Source: Spirosoma terrae
GTDB lineage: Bacteria > Bacteroidota > Bacteroidia > Cytophagales > Spirosomataceae
DNA length: 64,000 bases
Assembly: GCF_010435915.1 (NCBI RefSeq)
Contig: NZ_JAAFZH010000006.1
Coordinates: forward strand, 1-64,000
Direction: 5' to 3'
Below, piece after piece: positions 16,929 through 26,661 of the stretch. Under the pieces are notes generated by a model. It ran no database searches, had not been told where the DNA came from, and saw nothing but the letters and a program-made list of their open reading frames with translations. Made by a program: the position numbers and the translations under genes. Numbering within the stretch: the first letter of the stretch is position 1; each line of letters begins with the position of its first letter.

Positions 16929-18671
16929 CTATTTTAACCGATACACGGGGTAGCGATTATGCGTCTTTTCGTAGTACGGAGTCTGGCGATAAATGAAATC
17001 CAGTTGCGCATCAGCGTTGTCGGCAAAGGCTTTGTCGGCAGCCCGTTTTTCGTTCAGTCGTTTACGTAGTGCCGGATCGTTTCGGACCAGTTCAGCCGCT
17101 GTATCTTCAAAAATATAGTCAGCGAAGTATTCTTTCTGATCAAGGATGCTATCGAAAAAATTCCAGGCAAAAAATGAATCGACACCCTGCGGCTCCAGCG
17201 TTTCAACGATGTATCGGTTCGTTGCCTGATTGGTCCATACCAGATAATCGCCTTTGTAGAACTGGATCGTCTGTGGCTGAGTCGTTACGTTCACGCCCGT
17301 ATGAATATAATGTCCCTCGTAGGGTCGTTGCGGACTTTTGTAATCCGCAATGTAATAGGCCGATACGTTGATGACGGTGTCTTTAGGCAGAATTTGCACC
17401 GCTACACTATTTCGCTTTAACTGGTTAATAACCTCAGCCCAGGCCTGCGGTATCACATAAGCCCGTGGCTTGTCTATCTGCATCTCCGGCACAAACGTAT
17501 TGCGATATGGAATCCGCTTCGTAAACGGCTTGGTTCGGTCATAATAGAGTCGTTTCAGACCCGACACCTCGCTGGGTTTATACGTAGCAGCATACCCCAG
17601 GAACGTAACGGTATCGACCTGATTGCGATCGAGTTTGTAGTTCATCGGAAACGTTGTCTGCTGACGCACCACGGTATTCGCCTTCTGCTGATTAGCCAGA
17701 ATTATTTGCGCATCGCGTTCGCATAGCCGCATCACCGATTCATTAAACACATACGTCGCCTTCACCCTGGCCGGATAGGGTTTCCACATGTGCGTTTCGA
17801 GCGTAAACCCGAAGCAATTAAACAAAGCCGCGTAGCCCGTCGAGTACCGGGGCGAATCATTATAGCCAATTAATCCGCTTTCTGGCGTATCGCCGACGTG
17901 GTTTACGTACGGAGCCGACGGAAAGCCTGTCGCCATCAGCAGCTTATCCAGATCCGTCTGGAACGTCTGGGTCATGTAGCCCGAGAGCGTAGGATGCAGC
18001 TTATCTTTCTGCGTTGAAAAATACGTCAGTACGTGCTGATAGTCAGCGCCATCGCTGGTATGATTATCGATCAACACCTGAGGTTTCAACGACTGATACA
18101 TGGTTTGAAACGCCCGCGTATTTTCGGCTTCTGCCTTGATAAAATCGCGATTTAAATTCAGGTTACGGGCATTTCCCCGAAACCCGTACGATTCCGGCCC
18201 ATTCTGATTTACCCGCGATACGCCCCGGTTCAGACACCCACCAACATTATAAACCGGCACAATAGCCAGCAATACGTTCCTGGGTAGTTTATTGGCTTTC
18301 AGCAGGTCGCGGGCCAGCATCATACAGGCGTCGATTCCTTCCGGCTCGCCGGGATGAATGCCGTTATTGATCAGCAACGTAACGCGATCCGGTCGGGCCG
18401 CAAACTGTTTGTCGGCGGCCATCAGAAACAAATGCAATGGCTTCCCGATGTCGGTTTTGCCGACTTCGATCAGCTTCGCCTGGTCATATTGCTGATCCAA
18501 TTGCTGATACCAGCTGATAATTTGCGGATACGTAGCAGTCTGGTTCGTATCGCGCTCGTAGGGCGTCAGTTCCGAAGGTTTCCGCTGCGACAGCCCTGGC
18601 AGTGCCATACACCAGCCAAGAACAATGATCCAGAAATAACGAGTTTGTCGTGAAGTAATGCTTACTATCAT
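16929..18671 (-). CDS. Exported M14-family zinc carboxypeptidase
   Basis: 580 residues with a signal sequence (IIVLGWCMALPGLSQ). The M14 zinc site is visible: His106 and Glu109 in GIHPGEPEG, and His204 in IDNHTSDG. The catalytic Glu is probably Glu292 in FTLETH, and LNLNRDF near 171-177 supplies the substrate-binding Asn-Arg. The C-terminal 280 residues are a family-specific extension. It likely removes C-terminal residues from peptides in the periplasm. It lies 35 bases downstream of the amidase gene on the same strand, so the two probably form an operon for peptide or amide scavenging. Confidence 0.9.
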   Translation of the reverse strand: MIVSITSRQTRYFWIIVLGWCMALPGLSQRKPSELTPYERDTNQTATYPQIISWYQQLDQQYDQAKLIEVGKTDIGKPLHLFLMAADKQFAARPDRVTLLINNGIHPGEPEGIDACMMLARDLLKANKLPRNVLLAIVPVYNVGGCLNRGVSRVNQNGPESYGFRGNARNLNLNRDFIKAEAENTRAFQTMYQSLKPQVLIDNHTSDGADYQHVLTYFSTQKDKLHPTLSGYMTQTFQTDLDKLLMATGFPSAPYVNHVGDTPESGLIGYNDSPRYSTGYAALFNCFGFTLETHMWKPYPARVKATYVFNESVMRLCERDAQIILANQQKANTVVRQQTTFPMNYKLDRNQVDTVTFLGYAATYKPSEVSGLKRLYYDRTKPFTKRIPYRNTFVPEMQIDKPRAYVIPQAWAEVINQLKRNSVAVQILPKDTVINVSAYYIADYKSPQRPYEGHYIHTGVNVTTQPQTIQFYKGDYLVWTNQATNRYIVETLEPQGVDSFFAWNFFDSILDQKEYFADYIFEDTAAELVRNDPALRKRLNEKRAADKAFADNADAQLDFIYRQTPYYEKTHNRYPVYRLK

Positions 18672-18706
18672 AAATACGTAGCGAGCAGGATTTTAGATGG
18701 TACCCG

Positions 18707-20296
18707 CTATCGACTGGCAATTTCGCGCTTATTTTTCTTTTTCCTGGGCAGTGGCGGTGTGCTTTCGGGCGGGCGACGATGATGGGTTGCCTGTTCGTAA
18801 GCGTAGCAAAGCTTTATCAACGTCGGTTCACTGAAAGGTCTTCCAAAAAACTGAAGCCCCGCAGGTAGATTATCATACGTAAAGCCCATCGGAACCGAAA
18901 AAGCAGGGAAACCAGTTGGTGGCGACAAGGCATTATTATTGGTTCCCGACGGTGTATTCAGATCGCCAATGAGACGGGGCGGGTAGCTAAACGACGGGTA
19001 CACCAGCACGTCGACCCCGGTTGAGTCCATCGCCCGAAGCAGGAGCTGACGAAGTCGCTCGCGCAAAGCCATGTTCTTACCCCATCCTTTGTGAGCTTCG
19101 GGCGCCAGCGTATCAGCATCCGAATCCAGCAGCGTTTTCTCGATGCTCGGATGAAACTGTCTCGATTTGATAATGGAAGTCAGCGATTTATGCGGTGCTT
19201 TGGGCCCCAGGTTTGCCAGATATAAATTAAAATCACGGCGCAGCTGCGGGATCGTATCAAACGATTTGTTGATGGTATCCAGCTCTGGCACCCGTACCGA
19301 ATCGATCACTATTGCGCCAGCCGCCCGAAGTTCGTCGAGCGCTTTGTTGAACAAGGCATAAACCTGCGGATCGGAATTTTTGGGCGTACAAAGCTGGCGG
19401 AACACGCCAATACGGGCTCCTTTCAACCCATTTTTATCCAGAAAGGCCAGATAGCTCGCCGGAATCTTCCCGGCATTACGTCGGGTTACGGTATCGGCTT
19501 TGTCGTACCCGGCAATCACATCCAGCACCCGCGCGGCATCTTCGACGGTCCGGCAAATTGGGCCGCCGGTATCGTTGGTCAATGCGAGTGGTGCAATGCC
19601 ATCCCGACTAACCAGCCCCAGGGTTGGCCGAAAACCCACCAGACTCTGATGCGACGATGGGCCACGAATTGAACTACCGGTATCAGTACCCAGACCAATG
19701 GTTCCAAAATCAGCCGCTACGGCAGCCGCCGTTCCTCCACTCGACCCGGCCGTTGTTCGTTTCGTATCGTAGGGATTTCGCGAGTATCCCGGCAATATCG
19801 AACTAACCGAGACCTGCCCCGACGTAGCAAACTCCGCCAGATTCGATTTAGCAATGATAATTGCGCCCGCTTCCCGAATCTTGCGTACCACGTAGGCATC
19901 GTCTGGCGGAATCGAGTTTTTCATGGCCAACGTACCGTTCGTGGTTGGCATATCGTAGGTATCGTAGTTATCCTTCACAATAACCGGAATACCGTGCAAC
20001 GGCCCGACAAATTTCCCCGTTGCTTTGTAGATCGAATCGAGACGGGCCGCTTCGGTCAATGCTTTCGGATTAACCAGTATGATCGCATTCAGGTAAGGCC
20101 CCTGCTTATCATAAGCCTCAATCCGATCCAGATAGAGATGAACGAGTTGAACCGCGGTCAGCTTGCCTGACCGCATTGCATCGTGTAGACTACTGACCGT
20201 TGTTTCCCGCAGATGGGTCGGCTTAAACGGCTGGCTGTTGGCCACCAACCCGGCAAAAACGAATAGACAGAAGAGAGAAAGGAGTCGTTTTATCAT
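18707..20296 (-). CDS. Exported amidase-signature enzyme
   Basis: 529 residues from the ATG at 20296; the frame extends to a TTG six bases earlier. It has a signal peptide (MIKRLLSLFCLFVFAGLVANS). The Ser-cisSer-Lys triad of the amidase signature family is complete: Lys108 (PVIVKDN), cis-Ser185 (AGSSGG) and nucleophile Ser209 (DTGSSIRG). Members hydrolyse amides or peptide-like amides; this one resembles the exported peptide-amidase group rather than GatA. The tail is very basic (PRKKKNKREIASR). It is first in an operon with the M14 carboxypeptidase. Confidence 0.92.
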   Translation of the reverse strand: MIKRLLSLFCLFVFAGLVANSQPFKPTHLRETTVSSLHDAMRSGKLTAVQLVHLYLDRIEAYDKQGPYLNAIILVNPKALTEAARLDSIYKATGKFVGPLHGIPVIVKDNYDTYDMPTTNGTLAMKNSIPPDDAYVVRKIREAGAIIIAKSNLAEFATSGQVSVSSILPGYSRNPYDTKRTTAGSSGGTAAAVAADFGTIGLGTDTGSSIRGPSSHQSLVGFRPTLGLVSRDGIAPLALTNDTGGPICRTVEDAARVLDVIAGYDKADTVTRRNAGKIPASYLAFLDKNGLKGARIGVFRQLCTPKNSDPQVYALFNKALDELRAAGAIVIDSVRVPELDTINKSFDTIPQLRRDFNLYLANLGPKAPHKSLTSIIKSRQFHPSIEKTLLDSDADTLAPEAHKGWGKNMALRERLRQLLLRAMDSTGVDVLVYPSFSYPPRLIGDLNTPSGTNNNALSPPTGFPAFSVPMGFTYDNLPAGLQFFGRPFSEPTLIKLCYAYEQATHHRRPPESTPPLPRKKKNKREIASR

Positions 20297-20571
20297 AGAC
20301 AAATGCTGGTTTTAGACTATTGGTTGGACCGGCTAAACCCCGGAACACCAGTTCGTTTCGACAGTTTTTCTGACAAGTTATTCTCATGAATTACGCCAGA
20401 AAATGACATATCTCGTTGGCGCAACACTACCTTCAACAGAATAAGCTATAACTTTACAACCGTTTCAACGAATTTTCACTATAAATCTAAGTCTGCAAAC
20501 AGAATAATAAGCGGGTCGCACTAAAAGTACAACTACGTATTTGTTTCAGCACGTTTATCATCAACTCATTT

Positions 20572-21882
20572 ATGCATCGACTACTAGCTCCGGCTGCTCT
20601 CTCGTTTTTACTCCTCAGTTCGACAACAACGTTCGTCCGGGCGCAGGACGCTCCGGCTCCCCCCATCGACAAACGCTATACGGATGAAATCAAAAAACTA
20701 ACCGATCTCCCCGCCGTCAAAAAAGCGTTTCAAACCTTCATTGATCTGGAGCCACAAACAAAACAGGATTTAATTACGCTGACAGAAACACCCTCTCCGC
20801 CGTTTAAGGAGCAGGTACGGGCGAAAAAATTTGCGGCTATGATAAAAGAAGCCGGGGCTGATTCTGTATGGATCGATGAGGTCAACAACGTACTGGCCAA
20901 ACGCAAAGGACGCTCCGGCAAGAAAACGGTGGTCGTGGAAGCCCACCTCGATACGGTTTTCCCTGAAGGCACCGATGTTAAAATCAAACCGAAAGGTGAT
21001 ACACTCTACGCACCAGGTGTGGGTGACGATACACGGGGACTGACTGCCATTCTGGCGGTGCTGAAAGGCATGGGAAAGGTGGGTATTGAGACCGATGCCG
21101 ACGTTCTGTTTGTGGGAGCCGTTGGCGAAGAAGGATTAGGCGATTTACGCGGTGTAAAACATTTGCTACGTAAAGATGGCGGCATTAAACCCGACTCCTA
21201 TATTGCTGTTGATGGCGATGGTATCAGCACCATTACGCATCGCGGATTAGGGTCGCATCGCTACCGCGTTACGTTCAAAGGCCCCGGCGGCCATTCGTAT
21301 GGTTCTTTTGGTATCGTCAATCCGCACAGCGCACTCGGAAAAGCGATTTATCACTTTACCACCGAAGCCGACAAAGTGACCCGGCAGGGCATCAAAACGA
21401 CTTATAGCGTGAGTGTTATTGGTGGCGGTACCTCCGTAAACGCCATCCCCTACGAATCGTGGGCCGAAATCGATATGCGATCCGAAAGTCCGGAGAAGCT
21501 GAATCAGGTCGATCAGTTATTACAGACAGCTGTCCAGCGCGCCCTAAAAGAAGAAAACAGCATCAAACGCCAGGGGCCGGACCTCACCGTCGACGTAAAG
21601 AAAATCGGCGACCGTCCGTCGGGCCGAATCGAAGCAACGACTCCTATTGTCCAGCGGGCTATGGCCGTATCTAAATTTCTGAATGCCGAGCCTCATCTGG
21701 AAGTTGCTTCTACCAATGCGAATACCCCTATTGCACTGGGCATTCCGGCCGTAACAATCGGTAGCGGTGGCATCGGCGGTGGCGAACACGCGCTCAACGA
21801 GTGGTGGCTGAACGACAAAGGGTATCTGGGTATTCAACGCATTCTTCTGTTACTGCTGGCCGAAGCTGGCGTGGGGAAATAG
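20572..21882 (+). CDS. Exported M20-family metallopeptidase
   Basis: 436 residues with a signal peptide (LLAPAALSFLLLSSTTTFVRAQ). The M20 two-metal centre is visible: His125 and Asp127 (EAHLDTVFP), the bridging Asp152 (GVGDDTRG), and Glu186-Glu187 (AVGEEG). A dimerisation domain insert begins at about residue 220 (ITHRGLGSHRYRVTFKGPGGHSYG). It likely cleaves di- or tripeptides in the periplasm. It is divergent from the amidase operon, and its 3' end runs into a hairpin and a tandem repeat shared with the convergent SDR gene. Confidence 0.9.
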   Translation: MHRLLAPAALSFLLLSSTTTFVRAQDAPAPPIDKRYTDEIKKLTDLPAVKKAFQTFIDLEPQTKQDLITLTETPSPPFKEQVRAKKFAAMIKEAGADSVWIDEVNNVLAKRKGRSGKKTVVVEAHLDTVFPEGTDVKIKPKGDTLYAPGVGDDTRGLTAILAVLKGMGKVGIETDADVLFVGAVGEEGLGDLRGVKHLLRKDGGIKPDSYIAVDGDGISTITHRGLGSHRYRVTFKGPGGHSYGSFGIVNPHSALGKAIYHFTTEADKVTRQGIKTTYSVSVIGGGTSVNAIPYESWAEIDMRSESPEKLNQVDQLLQTAVQRALKEENSIKRQGPDLTVDVKKIGDRPSGRIEATTPIVQRAMAVSKFLNAEPHLEVASTNANTPIALGIPAVTIGSGGIGGGEHALNEWWLNDKGYLGIQRILLLLLAEAGVGK

Positions 21883-21895
21883 TTTATAGTTTATA

Positions 21896-21946
21896 GTTTA
21901 TAGTGGCTGACGCGTCAGCAAGTATATTGCGTCAGCTACTATAAAC
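21896..21946. terminator. Imperfect inverted repeat at the convergent junction
   Basis: Arms 21896-21913 and 21929-21946 pair over 18 bases with one mismatch, 14 bases after the M20 peptidase stop. The outer end is built from the ATAAAC word of the adjacent tandem array. Confidence 0.6.
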
Positions 21947-22059
21947 CAAAAACTATAAACCATAAACTATAAACCGAAAACTATAAACCATAAACTATAA
22001 ACCATAAACCAAAAACTATAAACCGAAAACTATAAACCGAAAACTATAAACCATAAACT
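21938..22059. repeat. 14-bp tandem array ACTATAAACCRWAA
   Basis: Eight full units of 14 bp (variants ending CATAA, CGAAA, CAAAA) and one 7-bp partial unit run from 21938 to 22056. The terminal ACTA supplies two bases of the stop codon of the convergent SDR gene. Units differ only at two or three positions, so the array is young or homogenised. There are no spacers, so it is not a CRISPR. A related word forms the inverted repeat at 469-554. Confidence 0.85.
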
Positions 22060-23071
22060 ACATCTCATTATTCTCAACGGCGGCTTCGTCGGTTAGGCGG
22101 GTCAGGATCGATTCGGACAGCCATGTTTCGCTGGCTTTGCCAACGGTACGTTGCTCGCCAATGCCTCCCGGAGCGGGTAGTAAGGTATTGAATAGAGCCA
22201 GCATATCGGTCACTAAACCCGGTGCAAGACCGTGTAGAGCGGTGGCAATTTTGGCCGGTAACGTAATAACGCGATCGGCTTCTCCCAGTCGGCAGGATTC
22301 AATGATCTGACGGGCACAGTCGTCGGCGGCAATGGTAAAAAACGGTATGGAATCGCTGATTTTAAAAACCGTGTACTCTTTCTCATTCTGCCCTTTAAAG
22401 ATAGCATTCCGTGCACTGCCCGTACGGATTAGTCCAGGACAGATGGTTGTTACGTAAATCCCTTCTTTCAATAGTTCGGAACGTAACGCTTCCGAATAGC
22501 CAACAAACGCAAACTTACTGACCGAATAAGGTGCCAGATGCGGAATGGCAACCTTACCACCGAAGGACGTAACATTAACGATACGTCCGGCCCGCGCTTT
22601 TTTCATTTGGGGCAACACGGCATTTATCATATTGAAAGCTGACCATAAATTGCTTTCCATTGCTTCCCGAAAATCGCTTTCGGTCATGTGCTCAAGTGGT
22701 CCTACCACGATTGTACCGGCATTATTGACCAGTACGTCGATAGACCCGAGCACCTGCCCTACTGCCCGTACAAACTGCTCAGCCTCTTCTTTAACGGTGA
22801 TATCGCAGGCATAGGTAAACACATCGGCACCCCGATATCGCAAATCGGTTTGGGCCCGACTCAGCTCGTCCTGATCCCGTGCGCAAATCGCTACGTTCGC
22901 TCCTTGCTCTACAAATTGTCGAGCCAGCACCAGCCCCAATCCACGCGATCCGCCGGTAATGACGACCGTTTTATCGTGAAAATCGATACGTCTTTTTTTG
23001 TCGAGAAAAGCTTTTGCGGCAAAGGCAGCCCCTATCCCAGCCACTGTCCACCAAAGTCCTGTGTTGCTCAT
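22058..23071 (-). CDS. Membrane-anchored SDR-family oxidoreductase
   Basis: 337 residues. An N-terminal hydrophobic segment (LWWTVAGIGAAFAAKAFL) precedes a classical short-chain dehydrogenase domain: cofactor loop TGGSRGLG, then VLVNNAG, a catalytic Ser in VNVTSF and YSVSK. The 90-residue C-terminal extension (IATALHGLAPGLVTDM) is typical of the larger DltE/YqjQ-like group. Substrate unknown. The stop codon lies at the end of the tandem repeat, so repeat expansion could alter its 3' end. An AhpD-like gene lies 137 bases upstream on the same strand. Confidence 0.88.
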   Translation of the reverse strand: MSNTGLWWTVAGIGAAFAAKAFLDKKRRIDFHDKTVVITGGSRGLGLVLARQFVEQGANVAICARDQDELSRAQTDLRYRGADVFTYACDITVKEEAEQFVRAVGQVLGSIDVLVNNAGTIVVGPLEHMTESDFREAMESNLWSAFNMINAVLPQMKKARAGRIVNVTSFGGKVAIPHLAPYSVSKFAFVGYSEALRSELLKEGIYVTTICPGLIRTGSARNAIFKGQNEKEYTVFKISDSIPFFTIAADDCARQIIESCRLGEADRVITLPAKIATALHGLAPGLVTDMLALFNTLLPAPGGIGEQRTVGKASETWLSESILTRLTDEAAVENNEM

Positions 23072-23208
23072 CGTTATTTGTTGTTAGGAACTCATATACG
23101 CTTTAACCCGTACACGAATCCGATTGTTGAGACTTGTGTACTTCATGAGCGTTACGTCTGTTCAAAGGCGGACTTCGATGATCAGTCGGGAGCCTGTCAG
23201 TGGCAGCA

Positions 23209-23562
23209 CTACTTCTGTTCAGGAATTTTCACACTGGCTTCTTCAAACATCCGCATAGCCATCAGCCCGGTGCCTACGGCCCCGCCAGCCCGAAGTGCAG
23301 CGGCAATGAAAAGCGTTTCGGCAATTTCTTCGCGAGTAGCTCCCGCTTCAACGGCATTATTGATATGCGATTCAATACAGTAAGCGCATTGCGTAGTCAG
23401 CGCAACCGCTATCGACATCAGTTCCCGGTACTTGACGGGGATCACTCCGTCTTTTCGCTCGGCCGTATATTTAAGATTCAGAAACGCATTGGCTTCCTTT
23501 TTTGCCGAATTAATCAGAGTTTCTGTGTAGGCCCGGTCTTTGGGCGTTTGGTATTCAGTCAT
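23209..23562 (-). CDS. AhpD-like carboxymuconolactone decarboxylase family protein
   Basis: 117 residues. The family's redox motif CAYCIESH is present (Cys59, Cys62, His66), followed by the conserved GATREEIAETLFIAAALRAGGAV. AhpD-like proteins are disulfide-type peroxidase reductants or act on quinone-like molecules; the precise reaction here is unknown. The CxxC makes a thiol role more likely than lactone decarboxylation. It is probably co-transcribed with, or close to, the downstream SDR. Confidence 0.9.
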   Translation of the reverse strand: MTEYQTPKDRAYTETLINSAKKEANAFLNLKYTAERKDGVIPVKYRELMSIAVALTTQCAYCIESHINNAVEAGATREEIAETLFIAAALRAGGAVGTGLMAMRMFEEASVKIPEQK

Positions 23563-23828
23563 ACGATTGATAAAAAAGGATTAGGATAAATGAGGTATCA
23601 ACGGTTTGTGGACACCCGAGCAACAACGCATCAAAAAGCTTCACGCTCACGCACATACCTCTTTATCAAGAGTGTAGAGCTCCCGGAATTTACCTATTCC
23701 TATTGATAAATGCTTTCACTGAAAATAGAACCAGGCTAAAGCACTCAGTATCTATTTTTCATAACCTTCTGGTTAATCGACCAGTTATCCTACTAATACT
23801 ACAGACATTTATCATTAACTCAACGATC

Positions 23829-24398
23829 ATGGAAAATCAGCAAAAACTGCACGGTAAGAAAATAGCAGCCTTGATGACGGAAGGCTTTGAACAGGTGGAA
23901 TTGACGGAGCCACGGCAGGCTTTAGAAGAGGCTGGCGCTACGGTCCATATCGTTGCTCCCAAGGGCGGAAGCATAAAAGCCTGGGACGAAACGGAGTGGG
24001 GCGAATCGTTTGACGTTGACCTTCCGCTGGCGGGAGCCGACCCATCGCAGTACGATGCGCTGTTGCTGCCCGGTGGCGTTATGAATCCCGACAAACTCCG
24101 TATGGAATCTAAGGCGGTTCAGTTTATCAAACATTTTTTCGACCAACAGAAACCCGTAGCCGCCATCTGCCATGCCCCTACGTTACTGGTTGAAGCGGAC
24201 GTAGTCGATGGACGCAAACTGACCTCCTACCCTTCGATTCAGACAGATCTCAAAAACGCGGGTGCAAACTGGGTAGACCAGGAGGTCGTTGTGGATGGGA
24301 ACCTCATCACTAGCCGCAACCCCGACGATATTCCGGCATTCAACCGGGAAACAATCAACGTAATCAGCGAAGGAGTTAACGCAAAACTGACCGCATAA
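23829..24398 (+). CDS. PfpI/DJ-1 family (type 1 glutamine amidotransferase-like) protein
   Basis: 189 residues from the ATG at 23829, the start that fits the family; the longer frame adds an unrelated 42 residues. The nucleophile elbow is AAICHAPTLL (Cys114, His115), with Glu18 in TEGFEQVE completing the usual site. Pfp-I-like members are general-stress proteins with deglycase or chaperone activities that remain debated. It ends in a very strong terminator shared with the LolA-like gene. Confidence 0.9.
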   Translation: MENQQKLHGKKIAALMTEGFEQVELTEPRQALEEAGATVHIVAPKGGSIKAWDETEWGESFDVDLPLAGADPSQYDALLLPGGVMNPDKLRMESKAVQFIKHFFDQQKPVAAICHAPTLLVEADVVDGRKLTSYPSIQTDLKNAGANWVDQEVVVDGNLITSRNPDDIPAFNRETINVISEGVNAKLTA

Positions 24399-24410
24399 GC
24401 GACCTGTTTT

Positions 24411-24453
24411 AAACAAAAAGCGGGGCTGAAAATATCAGCCCCGCTTTTTGTTT
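24411..24453. terminator. Bidirectional terminator
   Basis: Perfect 19-bp stem (24411-24429 with 24435-24453), five-base loop, with A and T tracts on the two sides. It serves both convergent genes. Confidence 0.92.
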
Positions 24454-24471
24454 CGAGTACGAGAACATGGC

Positions 24472-25191
24472 TCATTTCGGCATGGCGAAAATCGCCGAAT
24501 CGACTGTGGGATTGAAAACCATATTCGATAAGGTCATGGTTAGGGCCCCCGGCATTCCTGGGCTATTTAATTCCAGCGTAGACGGAACCGTCAGATCATC
24601 TACCTTCTTAAAATCAGCATACTGTATCTTCACTTCTCCCGCCTGTCCCTGAACAGAAACCGTTGCCTTCATACCCAGTAACTGATACGTACTGGCATCT
24701 ACGTAGTAGTTCGCTACGCCTTCAGGCCGGGTCACTTTCAGATTGAATACATCTTTATCGTTGAATTTTTCCTTACCAACCAGTTCAACCGGAAACTTGA
24801 GTTCTTTTGCCGTTGCCAGATCGGCTCCCACTACGTAGGTAGTCCCTTTCTGCATCTTCACCTGCTCGTCGGGCAATGCCTGAGGAGTTGCGGCCCCCTG
24901 CATTGGATTCACGGTCCATCCTTTATCACCATCGACCACCGTAGTGATTTGCTGACCCATTACCGAAATATCATTCCGCGACGATTTGCCGACCACAACC
25001 GTCACTTTTCCGGTCATGTCCATGCCCATCAGGTTTATACCCTGGTCGTACTGAAGCGTTTTGACAGCCGCTATTTTATCGGCACCGCCCACAGCAGCAA
25101 TATTTTTATCAATGATTTCGCTGGCTGTCTGCGCTAAGGTTAAAGCCGGAATAGCCAGAAAGGCAACCAGCGCTGTTAGTTCTTTTTTCAT
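24472..25191 (-). CDS. Exported LolA-like protein
   Basis: 239 residues with a signal peptide (MKKELTALVAFLAIPALTLAQ). The mature part shows the LolA/LppX-like half-barrel pattern: SEIIDKNIAAVGGADKIAAVKTLQY, then VVVDGDKGWTVNP, VTRPEGVANYYVDASTYQLLGMKA and DFKKVDDLTVPSTLEL. Such proteins are usually annotated outer-membrane lipoprotein-sorting proteins, but in Bacteroidota several paralogues exist and the cargo is uncertain. A clear -7 box lies just upstream. Confidence 0.82.
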   Translation of the reverse strand: MKKELTALVAFLAIPALTLAQTASEIIDKNIAAVGGADKIAAVKTLQYDQGINLMGMDMTGKVTVVVGKSSRNDISVMGQQITTVVDGDKGWTVNPMQGAATPQALPDEQVKMQKGTTYVVGADLATAKELKFPVELVGKEKFNDKDVFNLKVTRPEGVANYYVDASTYQLLGMKATVSVQGQAGEVKIQYADFKKVDDLTVPSTLELNSPGMPGALTMTLSNMVFNPTVDSAIFAMPK

Positions 25192-25214
25192 GAATTTGTT
25201 TAGTAAGCGTTGTT

Positions 25215-25222
25215 CAAAGATA
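25215..25222 (-). promoter_or_regulatory. -7 box of the LolA-like gene
   Basis: Reads TATCTTTG on the minus strand, a full TANNTTTG match, 23 bases before the ATG at 25191. Confidence 0.6.
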
Positions 25223-25381
25223 CAGGAACCCAGTTTGAAAGACGAGCATACTTTTCGCTAAACTCTCCGCAAAAACGCCCCATTCGCGCCTAAACGGAAA
25301 CTTTCAGGTCGGCTCGGCTTGCAGGCCTGACGAGTGTTTTCTACCTTCATCAATTCAAAAATTAACTGTCAATTCGTTCCA

Positions 25382-26599
25382 ATGTTACTAACGACCCGCG
25401 TCAAGCTTTCGGCTATGATGTTCCTCCAGTTTTTTGTCTGGGGAGCCTGGTACGGCCAGATGAGTAAATATTTATTAACCGAACTTCATGCCACCGGCGA
25501 TCAGGTCGGGAATGCATATGCGGCTTTTTCACTGGCGATGATTATTGCTCCTTTTTTCGTTGGGATGATTGCCGACCGCTATTTTGCTGCCCAGAAAGTG
25601 CTCGGCGTACTTAATCTGCTTGGCGCTGCCGTGTTGTACTTTATCACCCAAAATACGGAAGCAGACAATTTCTTCTATCTGATTCTTGCCTACTGTATCA
25701 CCTTTGCGCCAACACTCGCTCTGACAACGTCCATTGCGATGCAACAGATGAGTACCCCTGAAAAAGAATTCCCCGGCATTCGGGTGCTGGGTACCGTTGC
25801 CTGGATCATCGTCACCAATATTGTTGGCTATTATGGTTTCGGCGATAAAGTGACCATCTTCCAGTTATCCATGTATTCGGCGGCCGCACTGGGTATTTTT
25901 TCCTTTTTCTTACCCGATACTCCTCCAAAAGCCACTACGTCGACATCATTTTCCCAGATTCTGGGCCTGGACGCCTTCAAGCTCTTTAAAGACCGTTCGT
26001 TCGCTATTTTCTTCCTGTCGTCGGTGCTGATCTGTATTCCGCTTTCGTTTTATTACGCAATGGCCAACCCATCGCTGACTGATGGGGGTATGCAGAATGT
26101 GGAGAATAAAATGTCACTGGGCCAGGCATCGGAAGTTATTTTCATGCTCCTGATTCCGCTCGCCTACACGCGTCTGGGTGTCAAAAAAATGCTGATCGTT
26201 GGTCTGATCGCCTGGATAATCCGGTTTATCGGCTTCGGTTACGGCGACGGTGGCTCGGGCGAATGGCTGCTCTATATTGCTATCGTCCTGCACGGCGTAT
26301 GCTACGATTTCTTCTTTGTAACGGGTCAAATCTATACCGACAACAAAGCGGGCGAAAAAATCAAATCGTCGGCGCAAGGGCTGATTTCGCTGGCTACCTA
26401 CGGGATCGGTATGGGGATTGGCTCCAAGATTTCGGGGATCGTACTCGATATGTATACCCGTCCGGATGGCAGTAAAGACTGGCTGGCCGTCTGGATGGTT
26501 CCAGCAGGTATTGCCGCCGTTGTCCTGCTGCTGTTCGTGCTGTTATTTAACGACAACACCCGGTCGAAAGCTCCGAAAGACGAGCTTGTAGCGGGTTAA
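25382..26599 (+). CDS. NupG/XapB-type nucleoside permease (MFS)
   Basis: 405 residues from the ATG at 25382, where the family's first helix starts (VKLSAMMFLQFFVWGAWYGQM). About 12 helices; the conserved MQQMSTPEKEFPGIRVLGTVAWI and the DFFFVTGQIYTDNKA motif near residue 315 match the nucleoside:H+ symporter family. It probably takes up nucleosides. No other nucleoside gene is adjacent. Confidence 0.88.
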   Translation: MLLTTRVKLSAMMFLQFFVWGAWYGQMSKYLLTELHATGDQVGNAYAAFSLAMIIAPFFVGMIADRYFAAQKVLGVLNLLGAAVLYFITQNTEADNFFYLILAYCITFAPTLALTTSIAMQQMSTPEKEFPGIRVLGTVAWIIVTNIVGYYGFGDKVTIFQLSMYSAAALGIFSFFLPDTPPKATTSTSFSQILGLDAFKLFKDRSFAIFFLSSVLICIPLSFYYAMANPSLTDGGMQNVENKMSLGQASEVIFMLLIPLAYTRLGVKKMLIVGLIAWIIRFIGFGYGDGGSGEWLLYIAIVLHGVCYDFFFVTGQIYTDNKAGEKIKSSAQGLISLATYGIGMGIGSKISGIVLDMYTRPDGSKDWLAVWMVPAGIAAVVLLLFVLLFNDNTRSKAPKDELVAG

Positions 26600-26661
26600 T
26601 TTTATTGCCATCAGGAGGATACTGGTTTCCTACCGTCGAGTATTCTCCTGAACTACCAATG

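Noticed and set aside
21938..22059. Possible CRISPR array
   Set aside because: Units are contiguous 14-mers without spacers and no cas gene is present.
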